From Edaphochlamys debaryana (taxonomy: Eukaryota; Chlorophyta; Chlorophyceae; Chlamydomonadales): DNA of 64,000 bases. Below are positions 24,658-35,902 of the stretch, piece by piece. Every line of letters starts with the position of its first letter. Within the stretch, counting starts at the first letter, position 1. The notes under the pieces are model-generated. The model did not search any database. It was not told the origin of the DNA and saw only the letters and a program-made list of their open reading frames with translations. The translations under genes were made by a program, and so were the position numbers. The stretch spans positions 1-64,000 of the forward strand of contig JAEHOE010000222.1 in NCBI GenBank assembly GCA_016858145.1. Direction: 5' to 3'.

Positions 24658-27506
24658 TTACGCAGTCACGGCGCTGAAGCGGGGCGAGTTGCCTGGAAGG
24701 TGGGATTACGGGCAGCAGCACGCGGGCGGGTTAGCGCAATTCACGGCATCAAAGAGTTTTTCCAGCCTGCGACACTGCACCCAGAGGCTGCTGAGCCCAT
24801 GTTGCACGGTCTATCAGCCAGACCCGCACCTTTCGCCACCAATCAGACAGCACACCCGATGGTGTCCAGACCCATCCATCAAAGCCCCGATACTGCACGA
24901 TAAGGCCCCACTCACCGTACATGTACTCCTCGAAGCGGCGGACCTCGCCGATCGAGCCGTAGCAGATCTGCGTGCGCTGGTCGCAGTTGAGGATGGGAAT
25001 GTCCAGGGCGGACACGGCCTTGCCGTCGCACGACGAGGCGCCGCCGGCCTTCTCAATCAGCAGGGCCAGGGGGGCAACCTGGGAGGGGGGGCGCACAGAT
25101 GTGCAGGTGGGAGGCGGCAACGTCAGCTTCAGGACGGCGTTCTGTGCTTGTAGAGGATTGCTGTGGGCCGCCTCGGTCAGCCCGTTGCATTGTTGCCTTC
25201 CGTGCCGGGATGTTTCAAGGCGCGGCGCCAAAGTTGCCCGCTGGTCGAACGCTGGTCAACCGCTGCAGGCGATGGCCCAGATCGTCGAGGGCTGCTCACC
25301 TCGAACAGGATGCGGAGCTTGGCCTTGGTGGTGGGGGAGGTCACGTTGGTGAACACACCCTTCTCCTTGACCAGGATCTGCAGGGCGAGGGAGGGCGCAA
25401 GCGGGCATCAGTTTTTGAAATGCTACAACTCACAGGCCGGGCCACCCCCGCTCCTGGCTCCACGTCTCCTCAGCAGTAGCACTGTCACTGCCTACGGGGC
25501 GCACACAGCCGCTGCGCGGCAACGCATCCGCTCCCCCAGCCGCCGCCCCGCTCCCGCCCATCCCTCCGCCCGATAGCGTCCGCACCTGGAACACGTCGGG
25601 CACCATGCCGCCGGTGTAGCGCAGGGTGTACTTCTCGCCCAGGTAGTAGTTGATCAGGCGCTCGTAGGCGGGGTTGTCGAAGGTGGCGCGCAGGTTGCCG
25701 GGGGCGAACATCTTGCCCTCACCTGGGAGTGGCGGCGGGGGAGAGCGGAGGGTGAGGCACGGGGACGCGCAAGAGGGGAACGTATGCGTGCCACGCCGTC
25801 GTGCCCGCCTGGGGCGTCAGCGCCCGGCAAGCCGTCGTCAGCCACCTGCCGCCTGCGCGCGTGCCCACAGCCTGCAGCCTGCAGCCCGCATCCCGCTCAC
25901 CGATGGTGGTGGTCTCCTTGACGTGCATCCACTTGCCGTCGTCCATCAGCAGGAACTCGTGGCAGCCGGGGCAGTCCTGGTGGTAGGAGGAGGGCCAGGG
26001 AGCACAGGATCAGCGGGTGCGCTGCCGATGCTGGATCCTGGACGTGCGGTTGTATGCAGTCCCCGCATATGGCGGCCTGAACCACCACTGCCCGACTGGG
26101 GTTCGACCCGTGACTTCAGGACTGCAGCTATCAGCGCCATTGTTTGTCCTTCTGTCGTGATGATTGAGTATCTCGACGATGCCACTTAGAATTATGTTCC
26201 TGCCCCACTGACCTTGAGGGCAATGCAGAAGACGGTGCGGGGGCCGTAGATGCCCATGCCGGCGGCGACCTGCAGAGAGGAGGAGAAACACATGCGGCGG
26301 TCAGTATACCGCTATCAACACCATACGTTGAACCGCCCACCTGCCGCCCTACTGTGATACGGACGTGCACACCGCTGCCATGGGTTCCGCCGCAACTTTG
26401 CCCTTTGCCCATCTGGGTCGGCCCCCTTTTCATCGCCATGCGCCCTAATACAGACCCTGGGGGCGCACCTGCTCGCGGCCGGTGATGTTAATCAGCTTGT
26501 CGCCGGGCCAGACACCGAAGATGGTGCCGACGGAGAAGTTGGTGTCGACGATGGACGAGCCGTCCAGGGGGTCGAAGGCCACGCAGAAGCCCTCCCCGCC
26601 CATGTCCACGGGCTCGGGGACCTCCTCGGAGCAGGCCAGCTTGCACACGTGCTGCGGGAGGAGGGGGAGGAGGGGCGAGGTGGGGGGGCGGGGAGGGTCA
26701 CGAGGGGATAGGGCGACGGGGAGGACAGGATAGGGTTGGCGGAAGGTACAGGTCGTTGGGGGGTGGGCTTGGCGTTTCCGAGGAGTTTCACCGACCAGGA
26801 AGCGCCTGAGAGATGCTAGCAGACTCACCGAGTACTTCAGGGCCTCGAACAGCAGCTTGTCGGCAACCATGTCGACGGCCAGCTGCTCATCGCCGAAGCT
26901 GTTCACGCAGGCAGTGCCGGCGCACGAGGCAGTGCGGACCTGCGTCAGTAAAGGTGCCGTGTAAGCTTTCGCAGCAATAACCGGGCCCACGAAACAACAC
27001 CGAGTGGGGCGATCGCGGTGCTGACCTTGTGGCCGATGGTGCGCGTGGCCTCAGCCATGCTCATCATCAGCTGGCGGAGCTTCGGGTCGGGGGTGGCCTC
27101 GACCAGGAACTCAGCCAGGCTGTCGCCAATCTGCGAGGGGAACGAAGCGATAAGCTTGCGCCCGGGCCCATCTCCTGCTTGCGGCACACCCTTGCGCACC
27201 TTGGCCTGGGTCAGCACCGCCGTGCGGCGGGACTGCACGCGAGCAGCGCGGGTCGAGCGCTTCACGCGGGCAGCGACGGCCGCGCCCTTGAAGGCCGAGG
27301 CGTTCGCCGAGGCGACGACGACCGGGGCGGTCACCGAGCGGCCCATCTGCGGGGCAACGACGCCACGACTGTAAGTTGAGTGCTACGCTGGGTCGCTGGT
27401 CGACTGGGCTGCTGGGGCGAGTCGTCGGCCCCACCTTGGGGGCCACAACGGCGCGACGCTCGGTGGCGACGGCACCGGCAACCTTCGAGCGCATCATGGT
27501 GGCCAT
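24658..27506 (-). CDS. SBP1: Sedoheptulose-1,7-bisphosphatase, chloroplast precursor
   Basis: SBPase hydrolyses sedoheptulose 1,7-bisphosphate to sedoheptulose 7-phosphate in the chloroplast stroma, a committed step of Calvin-Benson ribulose regeneration. Eleven exons join perfectly in phase: 27435-27506, 27200-27346, 27026-27130, 26829-26939, 26469-26651, 26213-26269, 25901-25976, 25586-25722, 25300-25377, 24916-25078, 24658-24692; 387 residues. The first two exons are an Arg/Ala/Val-rich transit peptide. The mature part begins [15 protein letters not shown]. It carries [17 protein letters not shown], whose two Cys match the thioredoxin-regulated pair of SBPases. The metal and substrate motif [18 protein letters not shown] follows, then [31 protein letters not shown] and a short final exon ending SPRFSAVTA. 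Light activation through thioredoxin is known for the family. The gene looks intact. FBPase is excluded by the SBPase-specific Cys pair and the RYTGGMVPD block. Confidence 0.95.
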
Positions 27507-28242
27507 TTTGATTTAGGCTGGGCGGTAATTGACCCAAAAGCAGCGAGGCAGGAGCGCGAGAGCACTAAGTCGCTCGGCACCTGTACGGCCGCCCAATCGC
27601 GGCCCTGGATAAGAAGTCGCCCGACCGTCCACGCTCACCGGCTCGGGACGCTGCCCACCGCGTCGGTTCAAAACGTATTCGTGTGCTAAACTCGGACGCT
27701 CAGCTGCTCGTTGCGGGGTCGTTGGTCCGCGGAGCCCGGTCGCGCCATGCCCCGACTGCAGCCATCATCGCCCGCACCCCCCTTCGCCCCCCTCGGCCAA
27801 CAGTGCCCCACCCCCCGCACACAGCTACTCCCCATACCCCTGGCGTCGGCAACAGGCTTCTACGACAGGTTCAGTGCTTGGCTTACCCCCGATGTGATGG
27901 AGCGCTGTCGCGGAGGGACCGTTTTGCACAAGGCGGGCATGCCCAGAGGTGTCGTGAAGGACCGACATCGCTCAGAGCAGCCGGCGATGGACCCGAATGC
28001 GCTTCTGTGGGGATTCTGGGGAGGTGTGGGGGAGCCTCCAAGCGAGCTGCAGCGACGGAGGGGACGGCCGGGGGGGCCCCGCTCCGGGGGCACGAACACA
28101 ATCGTACCTTGCGACGGTCTCGCTAACGCTCGCGAGCACCGTTGACCTTGAAACTCATGACCGTAAGCTGTATAGCACATCCAAAATGTTGTTACGGAGA
28201 CTGGTTCACGCGCGGGAGTAAGCGAGTCGACCGCACTGAACC
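27507..28242. promoter_or_regulatory. Shared upstream region of SBPase (-) and pherophorin-like gene (+)
   Basis: The two start codons are 736 bases apart and point away from each other, so both promoters and 5' UTRs must lie here or in an overlapping stretch. No clear TATA box was seen. Open frames here are not supported by homology or splicing. Confidence 0.6.
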
Positions 28243-31200
28243 ATGGTCCCCCCGGCGCCCCCCATCCTGGTTTTGGTGGCGCTGGAGGTCGTGTCGCTGG
28301 CGCTCATGTGGGTGCGAGGCAGCACATGGCTGTGGTCTGGCTCGCACTTTGCGCGGTTGCTGGTGGGCATGCGCATGCTCACTAACTCTCGCAAGTGCGT
28401 TCGCGAACGCAGGGTCGCGAGCCAGATAAGCTTTCCGTACCTGCCAGCGTGCTCGCGAGGACCTGCTCTTTACACGGTGGCGCGCGAGTCGTCGCCCGGC
28501 AGCGATTTCTGCTTCCGAATAGGAGTGAACAGGGCCTGCCAGGGCGCCTGCTGCGACAGAGAGCAAGTTGATGCTTTCGGTTTTCTGCTAGACGCGAGTG
28601 AGCGGGGAGTGTGACCAGCTTCGTGACGAAGGGGTGTGGCACGGGCGGGCGCTGGCGGGCTCGGCGGCGTGCCCTTCGAAGGGGAAGGGACGGGGAGGGA
28701 AGACGTGACGGGGCTCGGCGGACGCGTGTGCAGGGGCGGGGGCGGGGTTTCGGCCCTGGGGGAGCACTGCGGGGGCGGGGTGTCTGCGCTGGATCCCGTA
28801 TGGACCGCTGGCCCCGTGGGATAGCTAGGCGGCTCCAGAGACCCTTAGCGGGGTACAGGAAGGGCAGCAGCAGGAGACGACGGCTGCGAGACGACGGCTG
28901 CCCGCATGGGTCGGCTGTCCTTGGGGGGCTCGGCCCTGTGCCGCAGGCGGACGGGCCAGAAGGGCGTTGCCGCCATCAATGCAGCAGGGGAGCGCTTACC
29001 CACTTGTGCCAGCGCTGGGGCCTCCAGCGGACGGGGACCTGCCCTGGGCCTGTCCTTCACAGCCCCACTGCGCGCCCATCCTCGCCTGACCTCCCACGGT
29101 CAGCCCCCACCTCCACACGTGCCCTCCCCCTCCTGCCTTGCCCCAGACCCCGATTGCGAGGGCATCACCGTGGGCGCCACCCTCAACGGCAAGCCCCTGC
29201 CCGCCATCGTGGTGTCCCCCCCCGCCTCCACCACCAATGCGGTGCTGTCCGTGGGGGGGCTGCACCTGGAGGGGCCGGGGGCGGCGCCCTCGCTGACCGC
29301 TGACGAGGTGGCGCGGGGCGGGGGCGTGGTGCTGTGCTTCGACCTGCCCAGCGGCGGGCCGTGCAGCAGCCTGGCGGCGCTGGCGGTGGGCGGGGACGAG
29401 GGGAGGTGGTGAGTGGGGGCTGGGGTGGGTGGGGGGGGGGGAAGAGGGAGGGGGAAGGGGTGTCGATGGAGCAGGAGGTAGCAGGTAGGGTGGGTGCAGC
29501 AGCTTGTGAGGAGTGAGCTCGACTGGCTGCTGCGGTCGGATGGAGGCAGGGAGCGGTTGGAGGCAGGGGCGGGGGAGCGCTCAGCGGGGAAGGGCTCAAG
29601 GGGAGGGACCAACTGCTGGGGCCGGATGGACGCATGCCTCCCCACCGGGTTGTCAATGTGATTTGGCCAAGGTTGACCCTACCGGGTGCTGCTGGTCTGC
29701 CCTGACACGGCCCTCTCGCCCTGTACAGGTCAGCGGCGGTGCTGGATAGCTTCGGGCAGTGCTGCCCGGTGAGCCAGGGGGGCTCGCCAGGGCCGGCGGC
29801 CTCCCCGCCGCCGCCGCCATTAGTCATCCGGTCGCCGCCGCCGCCGCCACCGCAGCGGCCGCCGCCACCGCGGGCGTCGCCGCCGCCCCCGCCGCCGCGG
29901 CCGCCGCCGCCGCGGCCCCCGCCGCCGCCTCCCTTGGTGCTTGCATCCCCGCCGCCGCCGCCCTTCGTGCAACGGCCGCCGCCGCCGGACCGGCGGCGGC
30001 CGCCGCCTAGCCCGCCGCCGCCGCCGCTGCTCCCCGCGGCGGGCAGCCCCCGGCCCAGCCCCTCCGCTGCAGCGCTGCCGCCAGGCAAGCGCCCCTGGAA
30101 GAAGCCCGCCGGGGGGTGGCCCAAAAAGAGCCCTCCGCCCGTCCCCCCAGCACGCCTGCCCCCCGCTGCACGGTCTCCCTCGCCCTCACCGGCGCCCTCG
30201 CCCTCGCCTGTGGCCTCCCCGTCCCCATCTCCGGGACCGAGGCCGGGGGGGCTGCCGTTTCCCTACGAGCCGTGCTCCCCGAACGGTGCGTGCTGGGCTA
30301 TCAGCTGCGCCCGTGCGGTGCGTGCGGTGCACGTGGCGCCTGTGCGGAGCGGGGAACGGGGGCGTGGGCCCTAGCCCGTCCACCAGTGGCACGTGCCTGT
30401 CGCGGCGTGCCGGCATCACCCATACCCACACGCTTTTCCTCCCCCCCCTCCCCCACCTTTTCCCCTCCTTCCCCCCCAGGCCGCTTCGCCGTGGTCCGGG
30501 AGCCCGCCAGCCTGTCCGAGGCGGGCGTGTGCTTCCGGGTGCAGCCCGTGACTCGGGAGGGGTGCGCGGGGCCGTGCTGCGGGGACCCGGAGGCGGAGGC
30601 GTACCGCCTGGTCATCGACGCGAGTGAGAGAGGGGGGACGGGGGGGTGGGTGGGGGAGGGGCAGGGGAGGGGGTAGGGGGGAGGGGAGAGAATGGGGGAG
30701 TGGGGGATGGGGGAAGGAATGAGGGAGGAGAGGGGGCGAGGGGAAGGGGGAACAGAGGGAGGAGGGAAGAGGGATGGGGGTGTCAGGGGAGGAAACGGAG
30801 AGGGCGAGGAGGCGCGCAGGCTGGTGGTCGACGCGGGGATGGAGACGCGGGGTGGGAAGGGAAGGATAGGAGGGGCGTCGACTCCGAGGAACGGGGGCCT
30901 CCAAGGATCTAGCACAGCCGCGGGCGTCCATGCGGTGGCGTCATGCCATCCACCAAGCCCCTGCCCCCCGACACCCCCCCCCTCCCCCCCCCCCCCAGAT
31001 CCCGCCTGCCGCGGCGCCCCCCTGCTGGCCACCGTCAACGCCAAGCCCGTGCCGCTCACCCTGGGGCCCCCGGGGGCGGGGAGCAACGCCACGGTGCTGA
31101 CAGTCAAGGACCTCAAGGTGGGGGGTGCAGGGTGGGGGGGGGCGGGGGATGGGGGAAAGCGGGTGGGGGAAAGCGGGTTGAGAGGTCAGAGCTGGGGTTA

Positions 31201-34200
31201 CGGGTGAAGTCTCTAGGGGGGGCAGAGAGAGATGCAACGTGCGCGCCCCGCTCAGTGTCCCCCACCTCTGCCCCTTCCCCCCTAGGTGAAGGACGTGTGG
31301 CCCGCCACGGCCACGTTCATAACGCTGTGGGGCCTGGTGGTGTGCCTGCAGATGCCCCAGGTGGGGGGAGGAGGGGGGGGGAAGGGGGGTACAGGGGAGG
31401 GAAAGGAAGGGAAGAAGGGAAGGAGGAGGGGAAGGAGGAAGGACAGGAGTTGCTCAGATGGAGGGGGCATGTGGAAAGACCTGGGATGCTAGCGGTTGTC
31501 AGTCCCAGCCCTTGCACGCCTCCTACCTCCCCTCCCAGTAACTTCCTCCTGCCGACGTCGCCCGCGTTTTTCTCCACCCCACCTCCCCACCCCACCTCGT
31601 AACCTGCCACCCCCCCCAACCCCAGAACGGCGGCCCCTGCAGCTCCCTGGCGGGCCTCTCCGCCGCCCCCGACGGCTCCTGGCGGGCGGCCGTGATCGAC
31701 CGAGGCGGCACCTGCTGCCCCCTCTCCTCCACCGCCGACCCCCCGCCGCCGCCCTCCTCGCGGCAGCCCCCGCCCTCGCCCCCGCCGCCCCCCTCCCCCG
31801 CGGGCGCGCCCAAGCCCAAGCCCAAGGCCAAGCCCTCCCCCCGGCCCCGGCCCGCCGCCTCCTCCCCCTCGCCCTCCCTCTCCCCCATCCCCCTGCCCTC
31901 CCCCACCCCCGCCACCTCGCCGTCCCCCTCGGACGGCGGCGGCCCCTGCGCCGTGTGTGTGGTGTGGGAGGTGCGCGGACCCATGGGTCTGGCCGCCCCC
32001 GACCCGCTGCCCACGTGGGAGTGGGCGGGCAACCGCAGCTGCGGAGTCAACGCCTGGTCCTGGTCCCGGTGGGTGGGGACCCAGATCACCCCTGTTTGGG
32101 TTAGTCATGGATTTGGATCCGGCTACAAGATTGATCCAGCTGGTCCCGGGTTCGGCATTGATAAGAGTCTGGAGACGTACAGGATCCTGGTGTTAGTGGT
32201 TAGTATCATGGAACCGAACCCACATCCTGTACCCAAGTTGTTCACACCCCATGCCATGCACAGCGTCGTGCGCCTGTTCCTGTCCTTGGCCCCGCATTTC
32301 CATCACCCTCCACCCCAACTCCGCTCTTGTTATGCTCTTCAATCTCAGGGGCTCCGCCGTCAGCTGCTGTGCGGCCACGGGGGGGAGGCTGGCGGCGGCG
32401 TTTGACCGGCTGAGGTGGGGCGGCGTGGGGCGTTGTTGGGGCGGGGGTGAGGGTACGAAGGCAGTGTGTGCGGGCTGTGGCTCGGGGCTACGAACCCCAA
32501 CCGTATGGGGGGGCGGAGGTGCACGCTGTGCGGCAACCGTACGGTAGCATCGTGCGGCGAGCGGCGGCGAGGCGGAGGCGGGGGGAACTGGGGGCTGAGC
32601 GGCGTCTGCAACAAAGCGCTGCCTGTGGCTGCCGGCAGCAGTATGGGCGTGCCCTCTTCTCAACAAGCCCCCTTACCCTACTTTCAAATGCTATACCCCT
32701 CCTGCCCTGACCTCCCTTCCGCCCTGTTTCCTCGACCCCAGGGCCTCGGGAGCGGTCAGCGGCTTCGACGCCCCCGCCTGCCAGGGCGCCGGCCTTCGCC
32801 TGTGCGGCACCGTGGCGGGGGCGGGGGGGGCGGGGGGGCTGCGGGGGGCGGCGCTGCTGCGGCAGTGGGCGGCGGAGGGGCTGCTGGCGCTGAGCCCGGG
32901 GGACCCCTACCCGAGCAGCGAGGACGCGGTGAGGGGGGCGGGCAGAGGGGGGGGGGGAGAAGATGTCGAGCGCCCCGACACGTTCCCATACCTTTTACCC
33001 CCCTCCGTTCCCTTCCTGCATCCTCTTACTCCTCCCTCCCCCCGTCGCTCCCCCCCCCCTTCCCTCACCCTCCCCCCAGTGCCCCGTGGACCTGCTGGGC
33101 GGCACGCTGGTGCTCTTCAGCGCCGCCCCCGCCGCCCCCCGCACCCCCGAGGCCGCCTGCCTCGCCCTCAGCGCCTCCGCCCCCGCCTGCGGCCCCGCCC
33201 AGCCGCAGCGCACCTACCGCCCCGGGCAGCGGCCCTTCCCCGCAGAGTCGTGAGCAGGGGACGGAAGTGATGAACTCTAGCGCAGGCTTCGTATTCAGAA
33301 CAAACGTAGTCCGGCTCAGGAACTCCAGGCCAGGGCCAGGGCCGACAATCAGGCAGCCCCCCTGTGCTCGGTGTCCTTTGTCTAGTAGAGGAAGGAGCCC
33401 AGTGTCCTTACATGCGCTGTAAGCCACGGCAGCTCAGTCCGTCAGTCCCTCGGTAGTGTAGTACCAAACGGAGGCCGGTCTTCCTCTCGCTTCCATCACC
33501 ACCCCCCTTCCCTCTCCTATCCCTTTTGTGTGTGTTTATCTCTTCCGCAGGTGCGAGTCCGCCCCCCGCGCCAGCCCCATCTTTGCGCGCAACCGCACGC
33601 TCCAGTTCTCGGGGGAGGGGGGGCGGGCCACGGACCTGAGCTGCGTGCGGCTGTGGGTGGATGACGACGCCGTGGCGGACACCGGGGTGAGCAGCGGAGA
33701 GGGCGGGGGGGAGGGAGGAGGCGGGTACCATTGGTGGGGGAGCCGGGGGAAAAGAGAGAGTGGAAGCTAGCTACACATGCGCCTCTACATCCCTCGCTCA
33801 CCAAGTATTCCCCCTGCCCCCCAGTCCCCCTGCGCCCAGGCCTCGGCCGTGTCCCGCCTGGCCTTCTGGCTCAACGACACGGCCCGGGCCAAGGTGCGGA
33901 GCGCGCCTACCAGAACAATGCGTGCTGAGCTGACCCGTGCAGAGCGTGCTGACCCGTGCTGAGCGTGCTGACCGTGCTGGCCCTGCTTCGAACCCAAAGC
34001 GCAAAGACGCGAAACCCCCGGCTGACGCGGGCTGGCCCCGTGTGCCGCAGGTGCTGAGCGTGACGCTGCGGCAGCGCCGGGGCGACGGCAGCGGCGTGTT
34101 CGTGGACGAGCCGCTCACGCGTGAGTCATGCGGCCACGTGTTAGGGGTTGGTGATGAGGGGCGATGAAGGGGCGCGGGGGTTAAGGATGAGTAAGCGGGG

Positions 34201-34817
34201 TGAGGAATGTGACATTGTATCCGTCCGTACACCGTACGACGCACTCCATGTCGTACACCGTACGACACCCACAGCCTACTGGGCGCCCGAGGGCTTCAAC
34301 TCCATGGCCGTAAACCTGTACCTAACGCGGTCCGACATACTGCGCCGCGCGCCCATGGTCTGCCTGGAGACCGCGCCCGACCGGGCCATGTACGACATCC
34401 TGGTGAGCGGTTAAGATTAGCGGTTGGCGGTTGAGCGACCGTGGTGGGGGCCCGGGGTTGATTGCAACCCGCGTTAACACACATCCCGTTCTCCACCCCC
34501 CATGCCGCCTGACGTCCCCCTTACGGCGCCAACCCACCCACCCACCCGCCAGGCCTCCGACGATGGCTACTTCTGGACCGCCCTGTTCGACCCAACCGGC
34601 CAGTGCTGTCCGGTGCGTGGGGTTGAAGCCTTGTGGCATCTGGGAGGCTCTTACGGCAGGTCTGGCTATGGTGGGCGGGAGGTAACGGGGCGAAGGGAAA
34701 GGCAACCTGGTGACACGTTGCTGTCGTGTACCCCGTCCACATCTACTTCGTTCCTATAACCCTGCAACTCCCCCACCACGCTTGGTCCCACAGACCTACT
34801 TCACTGGCCGCGTATGA
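28243..34817 (+). CDS. Pherophorin-like extracellular matrix glycoprotein with three pherophorin modules
   Basis: Pherophorins are secreted hydroxyproline-rich matrix proteins of volvocine algae. Sixteen exons join fully in phase: 28243-28597, 29147-29408, 29729-30285, 30480-30623, 30999-31117, 31286-31360, 31626-32068, 32349-32414, 32742-32928, 33080-33249, 33551-33686, 33825-33893, 34051-34120, 34275-34402, 34553-34612, 34794-34817; 954 residues. A hydrophobic leader (PPILVLVALEVVSLAL) opens the protein. Module 1 (about residues 64-220) runs from FPYLPACSRG to GQCCPV. A proline rod (about 225-380) follows. Module 2 (about 382-536) runs from FPYEPCSPNG to GGTCCPL. A second Pro/Ser/Lys rod (about 540-610) leads to a longer third module, from CAVCVVWEV to GQCCP, next to the C-terminus. 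Modules 1 and 2 share an intron at the same place and phase (LLDA/VIDA then a split Ser/Asn codon). The exact start is less sure: GTGCGA after LMW could be a donor splitting the first exon. Confidence 0.85.
29790..30240 (+). repeat. Proline-rich (CCG)n low-complexity tract in pherophorin exon 3
   Basis: Runs of CCGCCGCCG and CCCCGTCC code for poly-Pro, (SP)n and RPPPP stretches, the expected rod between pherophorin domains. The same bases are open in several frames; only the frame continuous with the flanking Cys modules is real. Confidence 0.9.
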
Positions 34818-35902
34818 TCTCGCTTGGGGTGGGGAGACCGGCACCAGATTGGTGACCCTCGGATGGAAGCCGGCCTTCATTCCCTGGATGGAGTCGGGAC
34901 GAAAGCATGGCGACTTGCTTGGTGGGCGTCCGCATGGTTGCCCCAACGGGACCAGTCCTCGGTGGTTACACAGAGGAACTCCAGAGGGGTTCACGGCAGC
35001 TGCCGTGGGTACGGCACGGCAGCGGCCGAGCAGGCGGATTAGCGTCCTAGGAGGATGGGGCGAGAGGGCGAGAGGGGGCTGGCGGGTGGGGTGGGCGACC
35101 ACACAAGTAGCTTGGTGACGCAAACAAGCCCCTCACTCCCTGGGTTTCGCCAGCAGGGGGCTGCCCAATCTGCAGACCCTTAGGATCTTCTGGCAACGGA
35201 TGCAGCCGTGTTGGGGCCCTGGCGCGCAGACAACGTTTGACCATTGCACGGACTGCATTGACGTGGCCAAGGGCGCGGTGCACCGCACTACCCGCGGTTT
35301 GAGCCCTTTCTATATAGTATTTGACCAGATGCATGCATGCTGACTTTCGATCCTTGAGCTGTTTGGCCGGGCGGATGAAGGGCTTGATTGCGGCGCACGG
35401 GTCGTGCTTCCGAAGAGGGCTGGAGGGGTCCGGCCGGGGACACGACCGCGCTTGAGGGGTAAGCTTGCCCTTGGGTGTTGCGGAGCGCGTGGGGTTCTGG
35501 CCTGGGTTTTGGAATTGGGGAGTTTGTGTGCAGGGTGTTTGCAAGGGACTTTGACAGGTGCGTGGTGCCAGTGCCGCCTCGAAACGAGCGTGCGCCCTCG
35601 AGCGCAACGACCTGTACGGCAGTGGCGGGAAGCGCGACCGATCGCCGCTGCATGCTGCGCGCAAAACCCGCGAGCCTTCATTCTATTGGTAGCGCTTGAC
35701 TCGTATGACAGCTTCTTGGTTGCTCCTCGGCGTCAGACGGGCTACCGCGGGCAACGCACGCGCCAGTATCTAGGCCCTCGGCCGGTGACCTCTGCACGCG
35801 CGGCTGCTCCACCCAGACCTATAAACGACAATCCTCTACACAAATAAGAGTTTAATTACGCTTAGTGCGCTTCATACGCGGCATCCACACCTTGGACCAT
35901 AC
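34818..35902. other. Intergenic between pherophorin-like gene and SGNH-domain gene A; no gene seen
   Basis: Both flanking genes read rightward, so this 1.1-kb stretch should hold the pherophorin 3' flank and the promoter of gene A. No domain-bearing frame was found. A CTATATAG motif lies near 35311 and a better-placed TATAAAC at 35820. Confidence 0.5.
35820..35826 (+). promoter_or_regulatory. TATA-like element upstream of SGNH-domain gene A
   Basis: TATAAAC lies 77 bases before the chosen ATG at 35903, in locally AT-richer sequence. It is a plausible core promoter element. No similar element was found at the same place in the two paralogues. Confidence 0.4.

Noticed and set aside
24658..27506. 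Fructose-1,6-bisphosphatase instead of SBPase
   Set aside because: The CAGTAC Cys pair and RYTGGMVPD block follow the SBPase pattern; FBPase has its regulatory Cys in a different loop insertion.
29759..30010. Poly-Ala frame inside the pherophorin gene
   Set aside because: It is a shifted reading of the (CCG)n proline rod; the Pro frame joins the Cys modules in phase.
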